From contig NZ_CP040078.1 of NCBI RefSeq assembly GCF_005280735.1, positions 3,162,001 through 3,226,000 of the forward strand: DNA of 64,000 nucleotides. The letters run 5' to 3'. Positions within the stretch are counted from its first letter, which is position 1; each line of letters begins with the position of its first letter. This DNA comes from Trinickia violacea. Lineage in GTDB: Bacteria > Pseudomonadota > Gammaproteobacteria > Burkholderiales > Burkholderiaceae. The notes below the pieces were generated by a model. It had not been told where the DNA came from, searched no databases, and worked only from the letters and a program-made list of their open reading frames with translations. Below are positions 1-8,276 of this stretch, piece after piece. The position numbers and the translations under genes were made by a program.

Positions 1-546
1 CGTGTACGCGGTGTTGTTGCTACCGGCATTGTCGAGGTATGGCTTGGACAGAACGTACAGATTGAAGTCACCGACAGAGTGCCCATTGAGCGCCGTGAAG
101 GTTACGCGCTCGACAATCGCGTTATAGTTCGGGTCCGCAAAGATCACCTTCCCAATCTGCCAGTTATGGGCGATGTTGCTGGTAGACACCTGCCAGCTCA
201 TGGTGCGCGGGTCGGTTTGCCCGGCAGAATAGCTCTGGACCTTCTCTTCGTCGACAAAAGTCCCGCCCGCATCACCGACCAGAAACTGCAGGTCGACGGA
301 CTCAGGCGTATCTAGAACCGGATAGTAGACTTCCGACAGGATGCCTCGGTAACCGGTGAAGTACACACGTGAGGCCCCGTTGACAGCGGTACCGAGGAAC
401 GACTTAACCGACGGCCCTCGCGTTGGGACCACACCGGGTGAGCCAAACGCCTCGTCTGCCATAGCGGAGCGAACCGTCACGCACGCCAACAAGGCGACAG
501 CTCCTGCGAGAGCCGCTCGTTCCAATTTGAGGCGCCATTTTGCCAT
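1..546 (-). CDS. GH15-type glucan 1,4-alpha-glucosidase, N-terminal part (runs off the left edge)
   Basis: The minus strand is open for 182 codons from an ATG at 546 to the window edge. A GGAG sits about 7 bases upstream of that ATG. Residues 1-30 form a signal peptide (basic start, hydrophobic core, cleavage near ALA/MA-DE), so the enzyme should be exported. The next 150 residues, with stretches such as EAFGSPGVVPT, YFTGYRGILSEVYYP and DTPESVDLQFLVGD, match the beta-sandwich N-domain that precedes the (alpha/alpha)6 catalytic barrel in bacterial glucodextranase/glucoamylase proteins. These hydrolyse terminal alpha-1,4-glucosidic bonds. The catalytic domain lies outside the window, so activity cannot be judged. 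Family assignment is from recognition of the N-domain. Confidence 0.8.
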   Translation of the reverse strand, partial: MAKWRLKLERAALAGAVALLACVTVRSAMADEAFGSPGVVPTRGPSVKSFLGTAVNGASRVYFTGYRGILSEVYYPVLDTPESVDLQFLVGDAGGTFVDEEKVQSYSAGQTDPRTMSWQVSTSNIAHNWQIGKVIFADPNYNAIVERVTFTALNGHSVGDFNLYVLSKPYLDNAGSNNTAYT

Positions 547-980
547 CGTCAGCTCCGTTACGAGTTGGTATTACGATGATCTAGTCGCACTGCGATCGTC
601 CGCACTTGGTTTCGGTCGGATGGTTGGTCGATGCATCGGTACTAAAACGTCTAGGCTGGTATGACGGCCCAAACTGAACGTGCTAGCCGCAGTGAGTCTC
701 GCGCTCCGAGAATAGTTGGCATCGTTCGCATGATCGCCCAGACACACCCTCGTCGACTGCGGCTTTGCTCAAGAATGCCCTGCCCATTGGTTTATTTATT
801 TGCCGGCACTCCGAGTCCATCCCGCCTTTGATTGACATCGACCTAACGGGCGAATTGCATTTTCCGAACCGCTTCCATGGATAAATCCTAGCGCGGTCTG
901 AGGTGCGCAATTGCAAACATTTGTCAGGCAGACTCGTACTGTTTTTAAATGTAAACACCCGGGGAGGTCATCTTGATTGC
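547..980. other. Intergenic region between GH15 gene and IS66
   Basis: No gene is supported here. It should hold the promoter of the minus-strand glucosidase. A 91-codon minus-strand frame at 683-958 has no recognisable motif or ribosome site. Confidence 0.5.
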
Positions 981-1029
981 GTAAGGCGCGAAGGCGAGGA
1001 TCGTGTCCATCTAAATTTTTAATGGACAG

Positions 1030-1425
1030 ATGTACACGATGGATGAAACCGAGGTGACGCAGGAGGTTGTGCAACCAACGCGACGTCGGCGGCATAGCAA
1101 GGAGTTCAAGGCACAGGTCATCCGGGCGGCGATGCAGCCTAACGTGTCGATCGCGGCGGTGGCATTGCACTATCGCTTGAATGCCAACATGCTGCGAAGC
1201 TGGGTGGCTGCGCAGGAAGAGCTGGATGCGGCCGAGGTTGCCCGCAAGTCGATGAGCGTGCCATCGGCAGAGTTTGTGCCGTTGCAGCTGGAAGCGCCCG
1301 GGGCTGCATCTAACGCGACAGAGATCCAGATCGAGGTACGTCGAGGAGCAGCGACGGTGACAGTACGCTGGCCGTTGTCGGCGGCGAGCGACTGTGCGGT
1401 GTGGTTGCAAGGATGGCTGCGGTGA
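1030..1425 (+). CDS. tnpA: IS66 accessory protein TnpA
   Basis: A 131-residue protein whose residues 20-60 form the helix-turn-helix typical of IS66 TnpA (RRRRHSKEFKAQVIRAAM, then NANMLRSW). It ends in a short basic/valine-rich tail (EIQIEVRRGAATVTVRW). TnpA is a DNA-binding accessory protein needed with TnpB and TnpC for transposition. An alternative ATG lies three codons downstream of the chosen start. Its stop overlaps the start of tnpB by 13 bases, the usual IS66 coupling. No lesion is visible. Confidence 0.85.
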   Translation: MYTMDETEVTQEVVQPTRRRRHSKEFKAQVIRAAMQPNVSIAAVALHYRLNANMLRSWVAAQEELDAAEVARKSMSVPSAEFVPLQLEAPGAASNATEIQIEVRRGAATVTVRWPLSAASDCAVWLQGWLR

Positions 1426-1757
1426 TCCGCATCGACGCGATCTGGCTAGCGACCGAACCGCTGGATATGCGTGCAGGTACCGATACGATTCTGGCGCGTG
1501 TGGTGAAGGTGTTCGGCGCAGCGCGCCCTCACCATGCCTATCTGTTCGCCAACAAGCATTCGACGCGCATGAAGGTGCTCGTCTACGACGGGTTTGGAAT
1601 CTGGCTGGCCGCGCGTCGCCTGAACAAGGGCCGGTTCGTATGGACGAACGGCCACGAGGCAATCGCCGTCGCGTTGAATCCCCAGCAGTTAAGAGCGCTC
1701 GTGACGGGACTGCCGTGGCAGACGCTGACGCACGATCACGCGATCTGCGTGGTGTAA
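1413..1757 (+). CDS. tnpB: IS66 accessory protein TnpB
   Basis: A 114-residue protein matching IS66 TnpB (Orf2) along its length. Landmarks are IWLATEPLDMRAGTDT at the start, KVLVYDGFGIWLAARRLNKG in the middle and FVWTNGH towards the end. The ATG at 1413 lies inside the end of tnpA. A GTG at 1401 is possible in the same frame but would add only four residues. TnpB is required for transposition, but its biochemical role is not well understood. The frame is intact. Confidence 0.88.
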   Translation: MAAVIRIDAIWLATEPLDMRAGTDTILARVVKVFGAARPHHAYLFANKHSTRMKVLVYDGFGIWLAARRLNKGRFVWTNGHEAIAVALNPQQLRALVTGLPWQTLTHDHAICVV

Positions 1758-1822
1758 AGGGTCGCCGGCGCCGTAAACCGTTTTGCTTCCGTGGCGATAC
1801 CGGCTCTGGCAGACTGGAGCGC

Positions 1823-3337
1823 ATGAACCTGCCCGCCGACCTCGACGCCCTCAGCCCGGAGCAACTGCGCGCACTGGCCGCTCAGTTGATGACCCAGATC
1901 GGCGAGACGGAGCGAGAGCTGCACTATCGCCAGACGCGCATCGACCAGCTCACGCACGAACTGTCCGTACTCAAGCGCCTGCAGTTCGATACCGAACAGA
2001 TGAGCCTGCTCGACGAAGCGCTCGACGCGGACCTGGCCGCACTCGAAACCGAACTCGAGCAACTGCAGCCGGACACCTCGCCGGGCGGACAAGGCCAGCA
2101 GCCCAAGCGTGCGCCGTTGCCACCGCAATTGCCGCGCACCGACTTCCATCACGAACCGACGGACCTGAGCTGCTGCGCCTGCGGTTGCCAGCGCGTGCGT
2201 GTGGGCGAGGACATCAGCGAGAAGCTGGACTATACGCCGGGCGTGTTCACGGTCGAGCGGCATATCCGCGGTAAGTGGGCTTGCAAGGCGTGCGAAACAC
2301 TCATCCAGGCACCGGTTCCGCCTCACGTGATCGACAAGGGTATCCCGACCACCGGGCTACTCGCGCAGGTGCTGGTTGCCAAGTACGGCGATCATCTGCC
2401 CTTGTACCGGCAAGAACGCGTCTTCGGGCGCGCGGGCCTGGCCATCCCGCAATCGACGCTGGGCGCCTGGGTGGGCGTATGCGGGGTGCGGCTGCAACCT
2501 CTGGTCGATGCGCTTCGCCAGGAACTCCTGCGCCACGAGGTGGTGCATGCCGACGAGACACCGGTGCAGATGCTGGCGCCCGGCAAGGGGAAGACACACC
2601 GAGCTTACCTGTGGGCGTACAGCACCACGCAGTTTGCCGATGTGAAAGCTGTGGTGTATGACTTCGCAGATAGCCGTGCCGGCGAACATGCCCGTGCGTT
2701 CCTGGGCAAATGGCGCGGCAAGCTGGTGTGCGACGACTACAGCGCCTATAAAGCCGGATTCGAGCTGGGCATGACTGAAATCGGCTGTGCCGCTCATGCC
2801 AGAAGAAAGTTCTTCGAGTTGCACGCCAACCACAAGAGCCAGGTCGCGGAACAGGCTTTGAAATACTTCGGCGCGCTCTACGATGTCGAGCGCGACGTCG
2901 CTGACCTGAAGAACGATCAAAGAGGTGTCGTTCGTCAGCAGCGAGCCAAACCCGTTGCCGACGCACTGCACGCCTGGATGGTCGGCCAGCGCAAGCTCGT
3001 TTCCGAGGGATCGGCGATCGCCAAAGCGCTCGACTACAGCCTTAAGCGATGGGAGGCGCTCACGCGCTACCTGCTCGATGGGGACGTGCCCATCGATAAC
3101 AACTGGCTGGAAAACCAGATCCGCCCGTGGGCTCTCGGGAGGTCGAACTGGTTGTTCGCGGGCTCATTGCGCGCCGGCCAACGTGCCGCCGCGATCATGA
3201 GTCTGATCCGCTCGGCGTAGCTCAACGGCCACGATCCGTACGTCTACCTGAAAGACGTTCTCACACGGTTACCCACCCATCGAGCCGATGACATCGACCA
3301 GTTGCTGCCGCATCGCTGGGCTTCGACTGCCGCCTGA
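1823..3337 (+). pseudogene. tnpC: IS66 transposase TnpC, interrupted by an in-frame TAG
   Basis: The ATG at 1823 follows a ggag. The product has the IS66 order: an N-terminal coiled coil (about 20-90), a zinc finger (CCACGC and CKAC, about 115-150) and a DDE domain (VHADETP, VCDDYSAY, and the E of NNWLENQIRP). It runs 465 codons to a TAG at 3218-3220. The same frame then continues with the normal family tail (LNGHDPYVYLKDVLTRLP, HRW) to TGA at 3335-3337. One base change, AAG to TAG, explains the stop. The 38-codon tail is otherwise preserved, so the mutation looks recent. A shortened but partly active protein cannot be excluded. Confidence 0.82.
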
Positions 3338-3470
3338 CAAACCTCCGCAGTGCCTTCACCGGGCGCTTACAAACTATTAGATATGCGATGAAAATGACTA
3401 ACTGGCGCTCTCCACTTGGTACGATCTAGTAGATTCCTAAGTTTTAATTGGCCGCATGTCGTCGTGCATG

Positions 3471-3905
3471 GTAAGCGTGAGGCCAGTACCGTCAACGAAC
3501 GCTCGTTGACGAATGCCATGATGACCCGCGAAGGACACGGATGACCGGTCGTGTCCACGATAGGAGTTGTGGACAGAGTGACTCAGACAGTCGAGATCCC
3601 GCCGAAACGGCAAACTCGCCGACATCCAACGGAATGGAAGCGGACCATCGTCGCCTTGACCTTCGAGCCCGGCGCGTCGGTCGCCCGTGTTGCTCGCGAG
3701 AACAACATCAATGCCAATCAGGTCTGGGCATGGCGCCGCCTCTATGCACAAGGGCTATTGACGGATGATGTGAATCCGGGGGCAATGCTGCCGGTTGTCG
3801 TCAACGAATCCTCTCCGCCTTCCGTTCAGCCACCGATGGCGATTGAAGTGCCGACCGCGACCGACATACCGTCCGGCTCGATCCAGATTGAAATCCCCTC
3901 TAAAC
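3471..3905 (+). mobile_element. IS66 left-end relic with 5' part of tnpA
   Basis: A second IS66-type left end (gtaagcgtgaggccagtacc) starts at 3471. A tnpA-like frame follows from a GTG at 3551, with the typical helix-turn-helix (HPTEWKRTIVALTFEPG, NINANQVWAWRRLYAQG). The match breaks at about 3905, just after SIQIEIPS, where TnpA normally has its last 30 or so residues. tnpB, tnpC and the right end are missing. The reading frame runs on without a stop into the RidA-like gene downstream. The relic is a different IS66 subtype from the element at 981-3370. Confidence 0.72.
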
Positions 3906-3961
3906 CCGCAACCAGTTGTTGGTGCGACACCCCCTTGGCTCGTATTTTCTGGAGCGACACC

Positions 3962-4378
3962 ATGACAGATGCAGCACAGTTCAAACTCACTTCACTCAAG
4001 CCCGCCGAACTGGCGGGTACAGCGGGATACGCTCAGGCGGTGGAGGCTACAGGCACCCGTATCATCTTCGTTTCGGGTCAGACCGCGATCAATCGCGAGG
4101 GCGAGATTGTCGGGGAAGACAATTTCTCCGCTCAAGTCTCTCAGGTATTTCGAAATCTGGATGCAGCGTTAAGGGCCATTGGATGTGATGCAAGCAACAT
4201 TGCCAAAATGACAGTGTTCCTTCGCGATATGGGCAATCTCGACCCTTACAGAATTGCCCGCAACGCTTTCTTTCAGAGCGTGACCCCTGCGGCGGAACCT
4301 GCAGTTACCCTAATCGAGGTTTCTCGACTGTATGGATCGAAATTCATGATCGAAATTGATGCTATCGCGATAGCATGA
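3962..4378 (+). CDS. RidA (YjgF/YER057c) family protein, variant
   Basis: A 138-residue protein with the RidA trimer fold signature. It has IIFVSGQTAINREGEIVG near residues 35-52, a central block with AQVSQVFRNLDAAL, and the terminal KFMIEIDAIA strand. RidA proteins hydrolyse reactive enamine/imine intermediates in the cytosol and protect PLP enzymes. The start was chosen at the ATG with GGAG eight bases upstream. The same frame is open upstream into a truncated IS66 tnpA (from 3551), so a 275-residue fusion could also be made. The conserved arginine of the PAR-S/T motif, needed for imine deamination, appears as valine (PAVTLIEV). This is therefore more likely a non-canonical Rid subfamily member. 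Confidence 0.85.
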   Translation: MTDAAQFKLTSLKPAELAGTAGYAQAVEATGTRIIFVSGQTAINREGEIVGEDNFSAQVSQVFRNLDAALRAIGCDASNIAKMTVFLRDMGNLDPYRIARNAFFQSVTPAAEPAVTLIEVSRLYGSKFMIEIDAIAIA

Positions 4379-4474
4379 AAGCCTCTTGCCAACGGTGTTT
4401 CGGTCGCCGACGCTGATGCTGCTGGAGCTCTCAAGCAGCCCCTCAACACGGTCAATGTAGCCGAGGACGTCCGC

Positions 4475-5548
4475 TTATGATGCGATCGCGGTCCGATCTC
4501 GGAATAAACCCTTGATCAGCGATCGCATCGGCTTCTCGAAGATCACGTAGATAGCAATCGAGCAGGCCACAAGTAGAGCGATGAATGCGAACAGCTTCGC
4601 GGTTGCGCTTGCGTCCGGCATGATCGGAACCAGGTGTCTGTCGAAGAAGATATGCAGTGGTTCCTGCATCAGATAGAGGGCGTAGCTGGATTCGCCTAGC
4701 AGTATCAGCGCGCGGCTTTCCAGCGCGCGACCGATGCCATTCGGAAGAGATGCAACCAGCCAGATAATGCCGGCGAACTCAGGGGCCATAAGCCCATTGG
4801 AAGGAGCGACCCACAACGGGAAGCGCTCCGCAATTCCGCCGACGAGGGTCGTCAGGCCGATCCCCGCGAGGAGCGCGATTATCCCGCTTGCGAACATCTG
4901 TGAGCTTCCTCGTCGCGCTCTGTCCATGAAAAGCACCGCTGTGACGATGCCGATCATGAATTCGTTCAGGTGCATCAGGGGGAAATAAAATATCAGGTCG
5001 TGAGAGATGGACGGGTATCCGCCGTAGAAGTACGTGCGCGCTACAAAGGTGATGACCTGAGTGCAGATCCAAAGGGCGGCGGTATAGTCGACCAGCGTCT
5101 TGCGGCTGACGCTGAGAACGTGCGTGGAAAGAAATGGGAAAAGGACATAGAAAAACACCTCGACTGAAAGCGACCAGCCGGGGGTGTTAATCGCCAATGC
5201 GGATCCGGGAATCCAAGTCTGGATCAGGGCGGAAGTCAGTGCGAGATCCGTGAGTGTCCCGCCAAGCAGGTAATACGTGGCGAGCAGGCAAACCAGATAC
5301 ACCGGATAGATCCGCGCGAATCGTGCGATCCAATATGAGCGGGCCGATACATCGCTGCCTGCATATACCGTCGCCATGATGAAGCCGGAGAGGCAGTAGA
5401 AGAACGAGACGGCGTTGTTGCCGTTAAGCACAACCCCGTTAATTACGGGGAAGTTGAAGGGTGGGACGCCTCTGCCGAAGTGGAATAGCACCACAAATAG
5501 AGCGGCGACGAACCTGAGCGGGGTGAGTCTCTCGAGATGCTTATGCAT
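4475..5548 (-). CDS. Acyltransferase 3 family membrane protein (OafA/ExoZ-like)
   Basis: A 357-residue integral membrane protein with about ten hydrophobic segments. The N-terminus RLTPLRFVAALFVVLFHF carries the conserved Arg and the His of this family (about residue 23). FFYCLSGFIMA and RFARIYPVY are also family blocks. These enzymes transfer acetyl or other acyl groups to surface sugars such as O-antigen, exopolysaccharide or nodulation factors. The gene is alone in its orientation, with the RidA gene convergent on it. It fits the sugar-decorating functions elsewhere in the window, but no direct partner is next to it. Confidence 0.87.
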   Translation of the reverse strand: MHKHLERLTPLRFVAALFVVLFHFGRGVPPFNFPVINGVVLNGNNAVSFFYCLSGFIMATVYAGSDVSARSYWIARFARIYPVYLVCLLATYYLLGGTLTDLALTSALIQTWIPGSALAINTPGWSLSVEVFFYVLFPFLSTHVLSVSRKTLVDYTAALWICTQVITFVARTYFYGGYPSISHDLIFYFPLMHLNEFMIGIVTAVLFMDRARRGSSQMFASGIIALLAGIGLTTLVGGIAERFPLWVAPSNGLMAPEFAGIIWLVASLPNGIGRALESRALILLGESSYALYLMQEPLHIFFDRHLVPIMPDASATAKLFAFIALLVACSIAIYVIFEKPMRSLIKGLFRDRTAIAS

Positions 5549-5810
5549 TGTTCAAATTTCACTTCGTAACGGGCATGACGTGGTGCCCTTGCCATGTCCT
5601 GCGGCGGTTTCCTCAACCGCGATCAGCATACCCCGGAGCCGGCTGAATACCAGCCTGTAGGTATTCTTATTCATTATTCTGGCGAACCTGAAGCAGATAA
5701 ATGCTGAGAGGTTCGCAGAATCAATCACATGCGTTTGTCAACGTTCTTGAAGTTTTGACGTTGTTTTTCATTCCAAATCACCCTCTTTCAGGGGCTTTTA
5801 GGGCTGTCTA

Positions 5811-6085
5811 TCGAAATGTCGGGCCTGCCCGCTGACACGCGGTGCATCGCACATGCCGTGCGCTCCCACCGGGCCATCAGAAATTCGATGCACTGCGTAC
5901 TGGACGTGGCCTTCAGCGAAGACCGGGTGAACAACGCGGCGCAGAACTTCGCCATCCTGCGGCGCATGACGATGAACCTGCTACGACAGGATCGCAAAGC
6001 AAAGGTGGGGCTGAAAATCCGTCGCCTCAAGGCATGCATGAATGATCGCTATTTCGCTCAACTCCTTGGCTGGCAAGACCCTTAG
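5811..6085 (+). pseudogene. ISAs1-family transposase, C-terminal fragment
   Basis: About 90 residues match the end of ISAs1 (IS4-like DDE) transposases: SLPADTR-like start, then MHCVLDVAFSEDR, NNAAQNFAILRRMTMNLLRQ, KVGLKIRRLK and LLGW. The same blocks occur in the larger copy at 25294-26403. The 5' three-quarters are missing. The right IS end appears to be the gtgattcgttaaatga segment just after the stop. Confidence 0.8.
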
Positions 6086-6174
6086 CCCTCAACCACAGCC
6101 CCCTTGTGATTCGTTAAATGACACTTAACGTTTCATGCAATTGCCCTGTCAAGAGGACAACGCCGTGACAATCT

Positions 6175-6304
6175 TTCGAAAATTTTTCCCCAGGGTCAGC
6201 TAGACTTGCAAGCAAGTTGCTGTCAACGAACGGCGCGCGACTGAAGTGCAGCAACCCAGAAAGCCTCGATCTCTCCCCGGAGTGAAGAGGCTTTCGTCTT
6301 TTTT
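6175..6304 (+). ncRNA. Candidate leader RNA, copy 1 (two hairpins, second a terminator)
   Basis: This stretch is repeated with high similarity at 7085-7208. Shared blocks are cagctagacttgc, caagttgctg, the stretch around gcaacc-agaaagcctcg, and tctccccggagtgaagaggc. GTTGCTG (6216-6222) can pair with CAGCAAC (6249-6255). A 9-bp stem with a U-run follows. Both copies sit directly upstream of a small gene on the same strand. It could be an attenuator, a short regulatory RNA, or the antitoxin RNA of a small system. No known RNA family was recognised. Confidence 0.5.
6259..6304 (+). terminator. Rho-independent terminator, copy 1
   Basis: GAAAGCCTC (6259-6267) pairs perfectly with GAGGCTTTC (6287-6295), followed by gtctttttt. 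The loop holds a smaller ctcc/ggag pairing. Confidence 0.8.
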
Positions 6305-6391
6305 GGGCCCGGTCGCGCGCCACATGTCGATGCTTTTTCGCAACGAAACCAGGCGTTCATCGCTCACCGCCCGAACCGAAAAGGGGCAACT

Positions 6392-6973
6392 ATGGGAATC
6401 AGGTTGGCACCGCTGGAAAGGCTCTATCGGAACATGCAGTCGCAAGGGATGACGAAAACGCAGTTTGAATTCCGCTTTCGCCAGCTGACATTCAACGTTA
6501 TCTATCTCGCGGAAGCGTTTCCGCACGAGCTGCTTTTGGGATGCCGAGAGCACAACCTGTTTATTGTCGTGAAAGTGCCCTGGCACTTCACTATTGCCAC
6601 CTATCTTCGAGACCAATACACGCCGCTGATGGACGCGCTTGGCCTCCAGCCCAATCCGGATAATCCGTTTAGCACCAACATCTTCTTCGAAGCGTTTCGC
6701 GCGGTGATTCCAACAACAACGTCCAAGGCGAACGAGCCGACGATCACCGACATCGCAGCGAACCGGCGCGATGTAGAAGAATCAGAAAAGATTTACTTCG
6801 TTGGTTGGATGCAGCATGACGGAAAGCAGTCGTCGCCGACTAAAGCCAATTTGGAGAAAACCCGGCGTCTCTGCGGGCAGGCAGTCTATGAGCTATGCCT
6901 TCGCAACCATATCAGCAGCAGATGGACGGATAGGTCCGATGATGCATGGCCGTTCAGCTGGCCGACTGTATGA
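6392..6973 (+). CDS. Hypothetical protein resembling DUF6037
   Basis: A 193-residue cytosolic protein without a signal peptide or membrane segment. The start at 6392 follows aaggggcaact. The N-terminal half (LERLYRNMQSQGMTKTQFEF, FNVIYLAE, LLLGCREHNLFIVVKV) and NPDNPFSTNIFFEAF resemble the DUF6037 family of uncharacterised proteins, often found in accessory regions. Function is unknown. The gene lies 87 bases after a terminator-bearing leader element that is duplicated upstream of the next gene, so both may share a regulatory device. A defence or stress role would be a guess. Confidence 0.6.
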   Translation: MGIRLAPLERLYRNMQSQGMTKTQFEFRFRQLTFNVIYLAEAFPHELLLGCREHNLFIVVKVPWHFTIATYLRDQYTPLMDALGLQPNPDNPFSTNIFFEAFRAVIPTTTSKANEPTITDIAANRRDVEESEKIYFVGWMQHDGKQSSPTKANLEKTRRLCGQAVYELCLRNHISSRWTDRSDDAWPFSWPTV

Positions 6974-7084
6974 ATGCTGACTGCGGTTGCGGTGTCTCAC
7001 GTGGACTCGCAATGGACGCCACCGTTGCCGCGCCGACAGCTGGAGGCGCCTTCGAATCGAAGTCAAGCGCTTTGACAGATGTTC

Positions 7085-7208
7085 AAAAATCTTTTCTCAG
7101 AGCCAGCTAGACTTGCCTTCAAGTTGCTGCAATGCGTAGATGGGAACGCTAGGGGTGCTGCAACCTAGAAAGCCTCGGTCTCTCCCCGGAGTGAAGAGGC
7201 TTTCGTCT
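7085..7208 (+). ncRNA. Candidate leader RNA, copy 2
   Basis: This is the second copy of the 6175-6304 element. The first hairpin is shorter (GTTGC at 7123-7127 with GCAAC at 7160-7164) and the spacer between the arms is unrelated in sequence. The terminator stem and its loop are almost identical to copy 1. A ttgaca (7072-7077) precedes it, but no convincing -10 box is at standard spacing. Confidence 0.5.
7168..7208 (+). terminator. Rho-independent terminator, copy 2
   Basis: GAAAGCCTC (7168-7176) and GAGGCTTTC (7196-7204) form the same 9-bp stem as copy 1, followed by gtctttct, a weaker U-run. Confidence 0.75.
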
Positions 7209-7241
7209 TTCTGGTTGCCAATTGATTTGCCTCGAAAAAAC

Positions 7242-7529
7242 ATGAGCGGCCTTGTCTGTCCTCACTGCCATGCAAATATGCCGTGTGGCCTGAGTGTTTG
7301 CACAGGTTGTCTCGCAGCAGTGACATATGGTCCAGAGCCGCTATGGTTGGGGGGATGTCTCTTTCCTGCTGCATTCTTGGGCTATGAAGCGCGCAAAATC
7401 CTGCCCAATTCTCTGCCTTGGGACGGCTGGATTGTCGGTGCGTTGGTGTTCGTCAATCTGGTTTGGCTGATTCATCAATTCTCGCGCGACCGGGTTAATT
7501 TCAAACCGATATACAGCACCCGACGATAG
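7242..7529 (+). CDS. Small zinc-ribbon membrane protein
   Basis: A 95-residue protein starting at the ATG at 7242. The N-terminus has two CxxC-type pairs (CPHC at 6-9 and CTGC about 18-21), which form a likely zinc ribbon. Two hydrophobic segments follow (around PLWLGGCLFPAAFLG and WIVGALVFVNLVWLI), so it is probably an inner-membrane protein with a cytosolic zinc knuckle. No family was recognised. It lies immediately downstream of the second leader element. An upstream start at 7140 would put the terminator hairpin inside the coding region and is unlikely. Confidence 0.6.
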   Translation: MSGLVCPHCHANMPCGLSVCTGCLAAVTYGPEPLWLGGCLFPAAFLGYEARKILPNSLPWDGWIVGALVFVNLVWLIHQFSRDRVNFKPIYSTRR

Positions 7530-7724
7530 TGCGATTTTCTCACTAAGGCGTTGGTGCTTCGGGCGGGCTCGCAATCGACTCCGCCGCCGCGCCCGCCCAA
7601 TCAGGCAAGTCGAAATCGAGCCCCTGTTCGGCGCATTCGCGCTTGAGCGTCGAAAGCGCAGCGTCCATTCCCATCACTGCGCCCGCGCGCCTCTTGGTAG
7701 GATCATCCAACCGCGCACAACACT

Positions 7725-7946
7725 GGTCACGGTACATGGTCGTGCGCCGCTCCCAGTTCTTCAGCTGAATCGTGCGCAGGCGATGGCAAAGCCATTGGTC
7801 CAGTTCCCGCATCACGCCCGGCGTCTGCGCCAACAGGATCCCATCCAGCCCAGCAGGTTGGACCGCGGCTGCGCCACTATCTCATGTACGCTGCGGCCGC
7901 CTCGACGCGTCAGTTCCCGGACGTGCTGCTTGAATGAAGCCCGGAG
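7725..7946 (-). pseudogene. ltrA: Group II intron reverse transcriptase/maturase fragment
   Basis: Read right to left, one frame gives ASFKQHVRELTRRGG, VHEIVAQ and LLGW. A second frame then gives RELDQWLCHRLRTIQLKNW and TTMYRD. Together they form the thumb/maturase region of a bacterial group II intron protein, with a frameshift near 7830 where the family reads GLAQTPG. Polymerase and DNA-binding parts are absent. Upstream (7947-8198) the frame is hydrophobic and unrelated. Downstream (7543-7724) it runs into an unrecognised tail (DPTKRRAGAVMGMDAALSTL). The scrap therefore joins two other unidentified gene pieces. Confidence 0.65.
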
Positions 7947-8276
7947 GTGCGGATGACTCGGTGGACTGCGCCAACTCATGTGCTCGGAAACAATGCGGCG
8001 CGGACGGGTAAACCGGAGCAAGGCGGGACACAAGAGCAACCCGTAGAGCGCCCCTAGGCATAACAGCGCACCAGTTCGAAAGTTGGGCCTCGGGAGAAAA
8101 TACAGTATCACCCTAATCACCAGAAAGGCGAAGGCTCGAACGATAATAACGCGCCGATGACTGTTGAACCAGATATTCCGCGATTCGCAGACCGCCACAA
8201 CCAGCCCCCACTAGCAAACAAAATAGGCCGCAGGACAAACATCCTTGCGGCCCGAGCAGGTTCGACAACGTACCAA

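Larger units (their letters stand above)
981..3370. mobile_element. IS66-family insertion sequence, near complete
   Basis: A 2.39-kb element carries the three IS66 genes tnpA, tnpB and tnpC in order. The left end reads gtaaggcgcgaaggcgagga at 981. The right end at 3351-3370 is its imperfect inverted repeat (reverse complement gtaagcgcccggtgaaggca). IS66 elements make 8-bp target duplications. Here the flanks (ttgattgc and aaactatt) do not match, so one flank has probably been rearranged since insertion. TnpC carries a stop codon, so the copy is probably not autonomous. Confidence 0.88.

Noticed and set aside
796..1824. 342-codon minus-strand open frame across the IS66 tnpA/tnpB genes
   Set aside because: It is antisense to clear IS66 genes, has Arg/Ser/Pro-rich composition typical of GC-rich shadow frames and no ribosome site.
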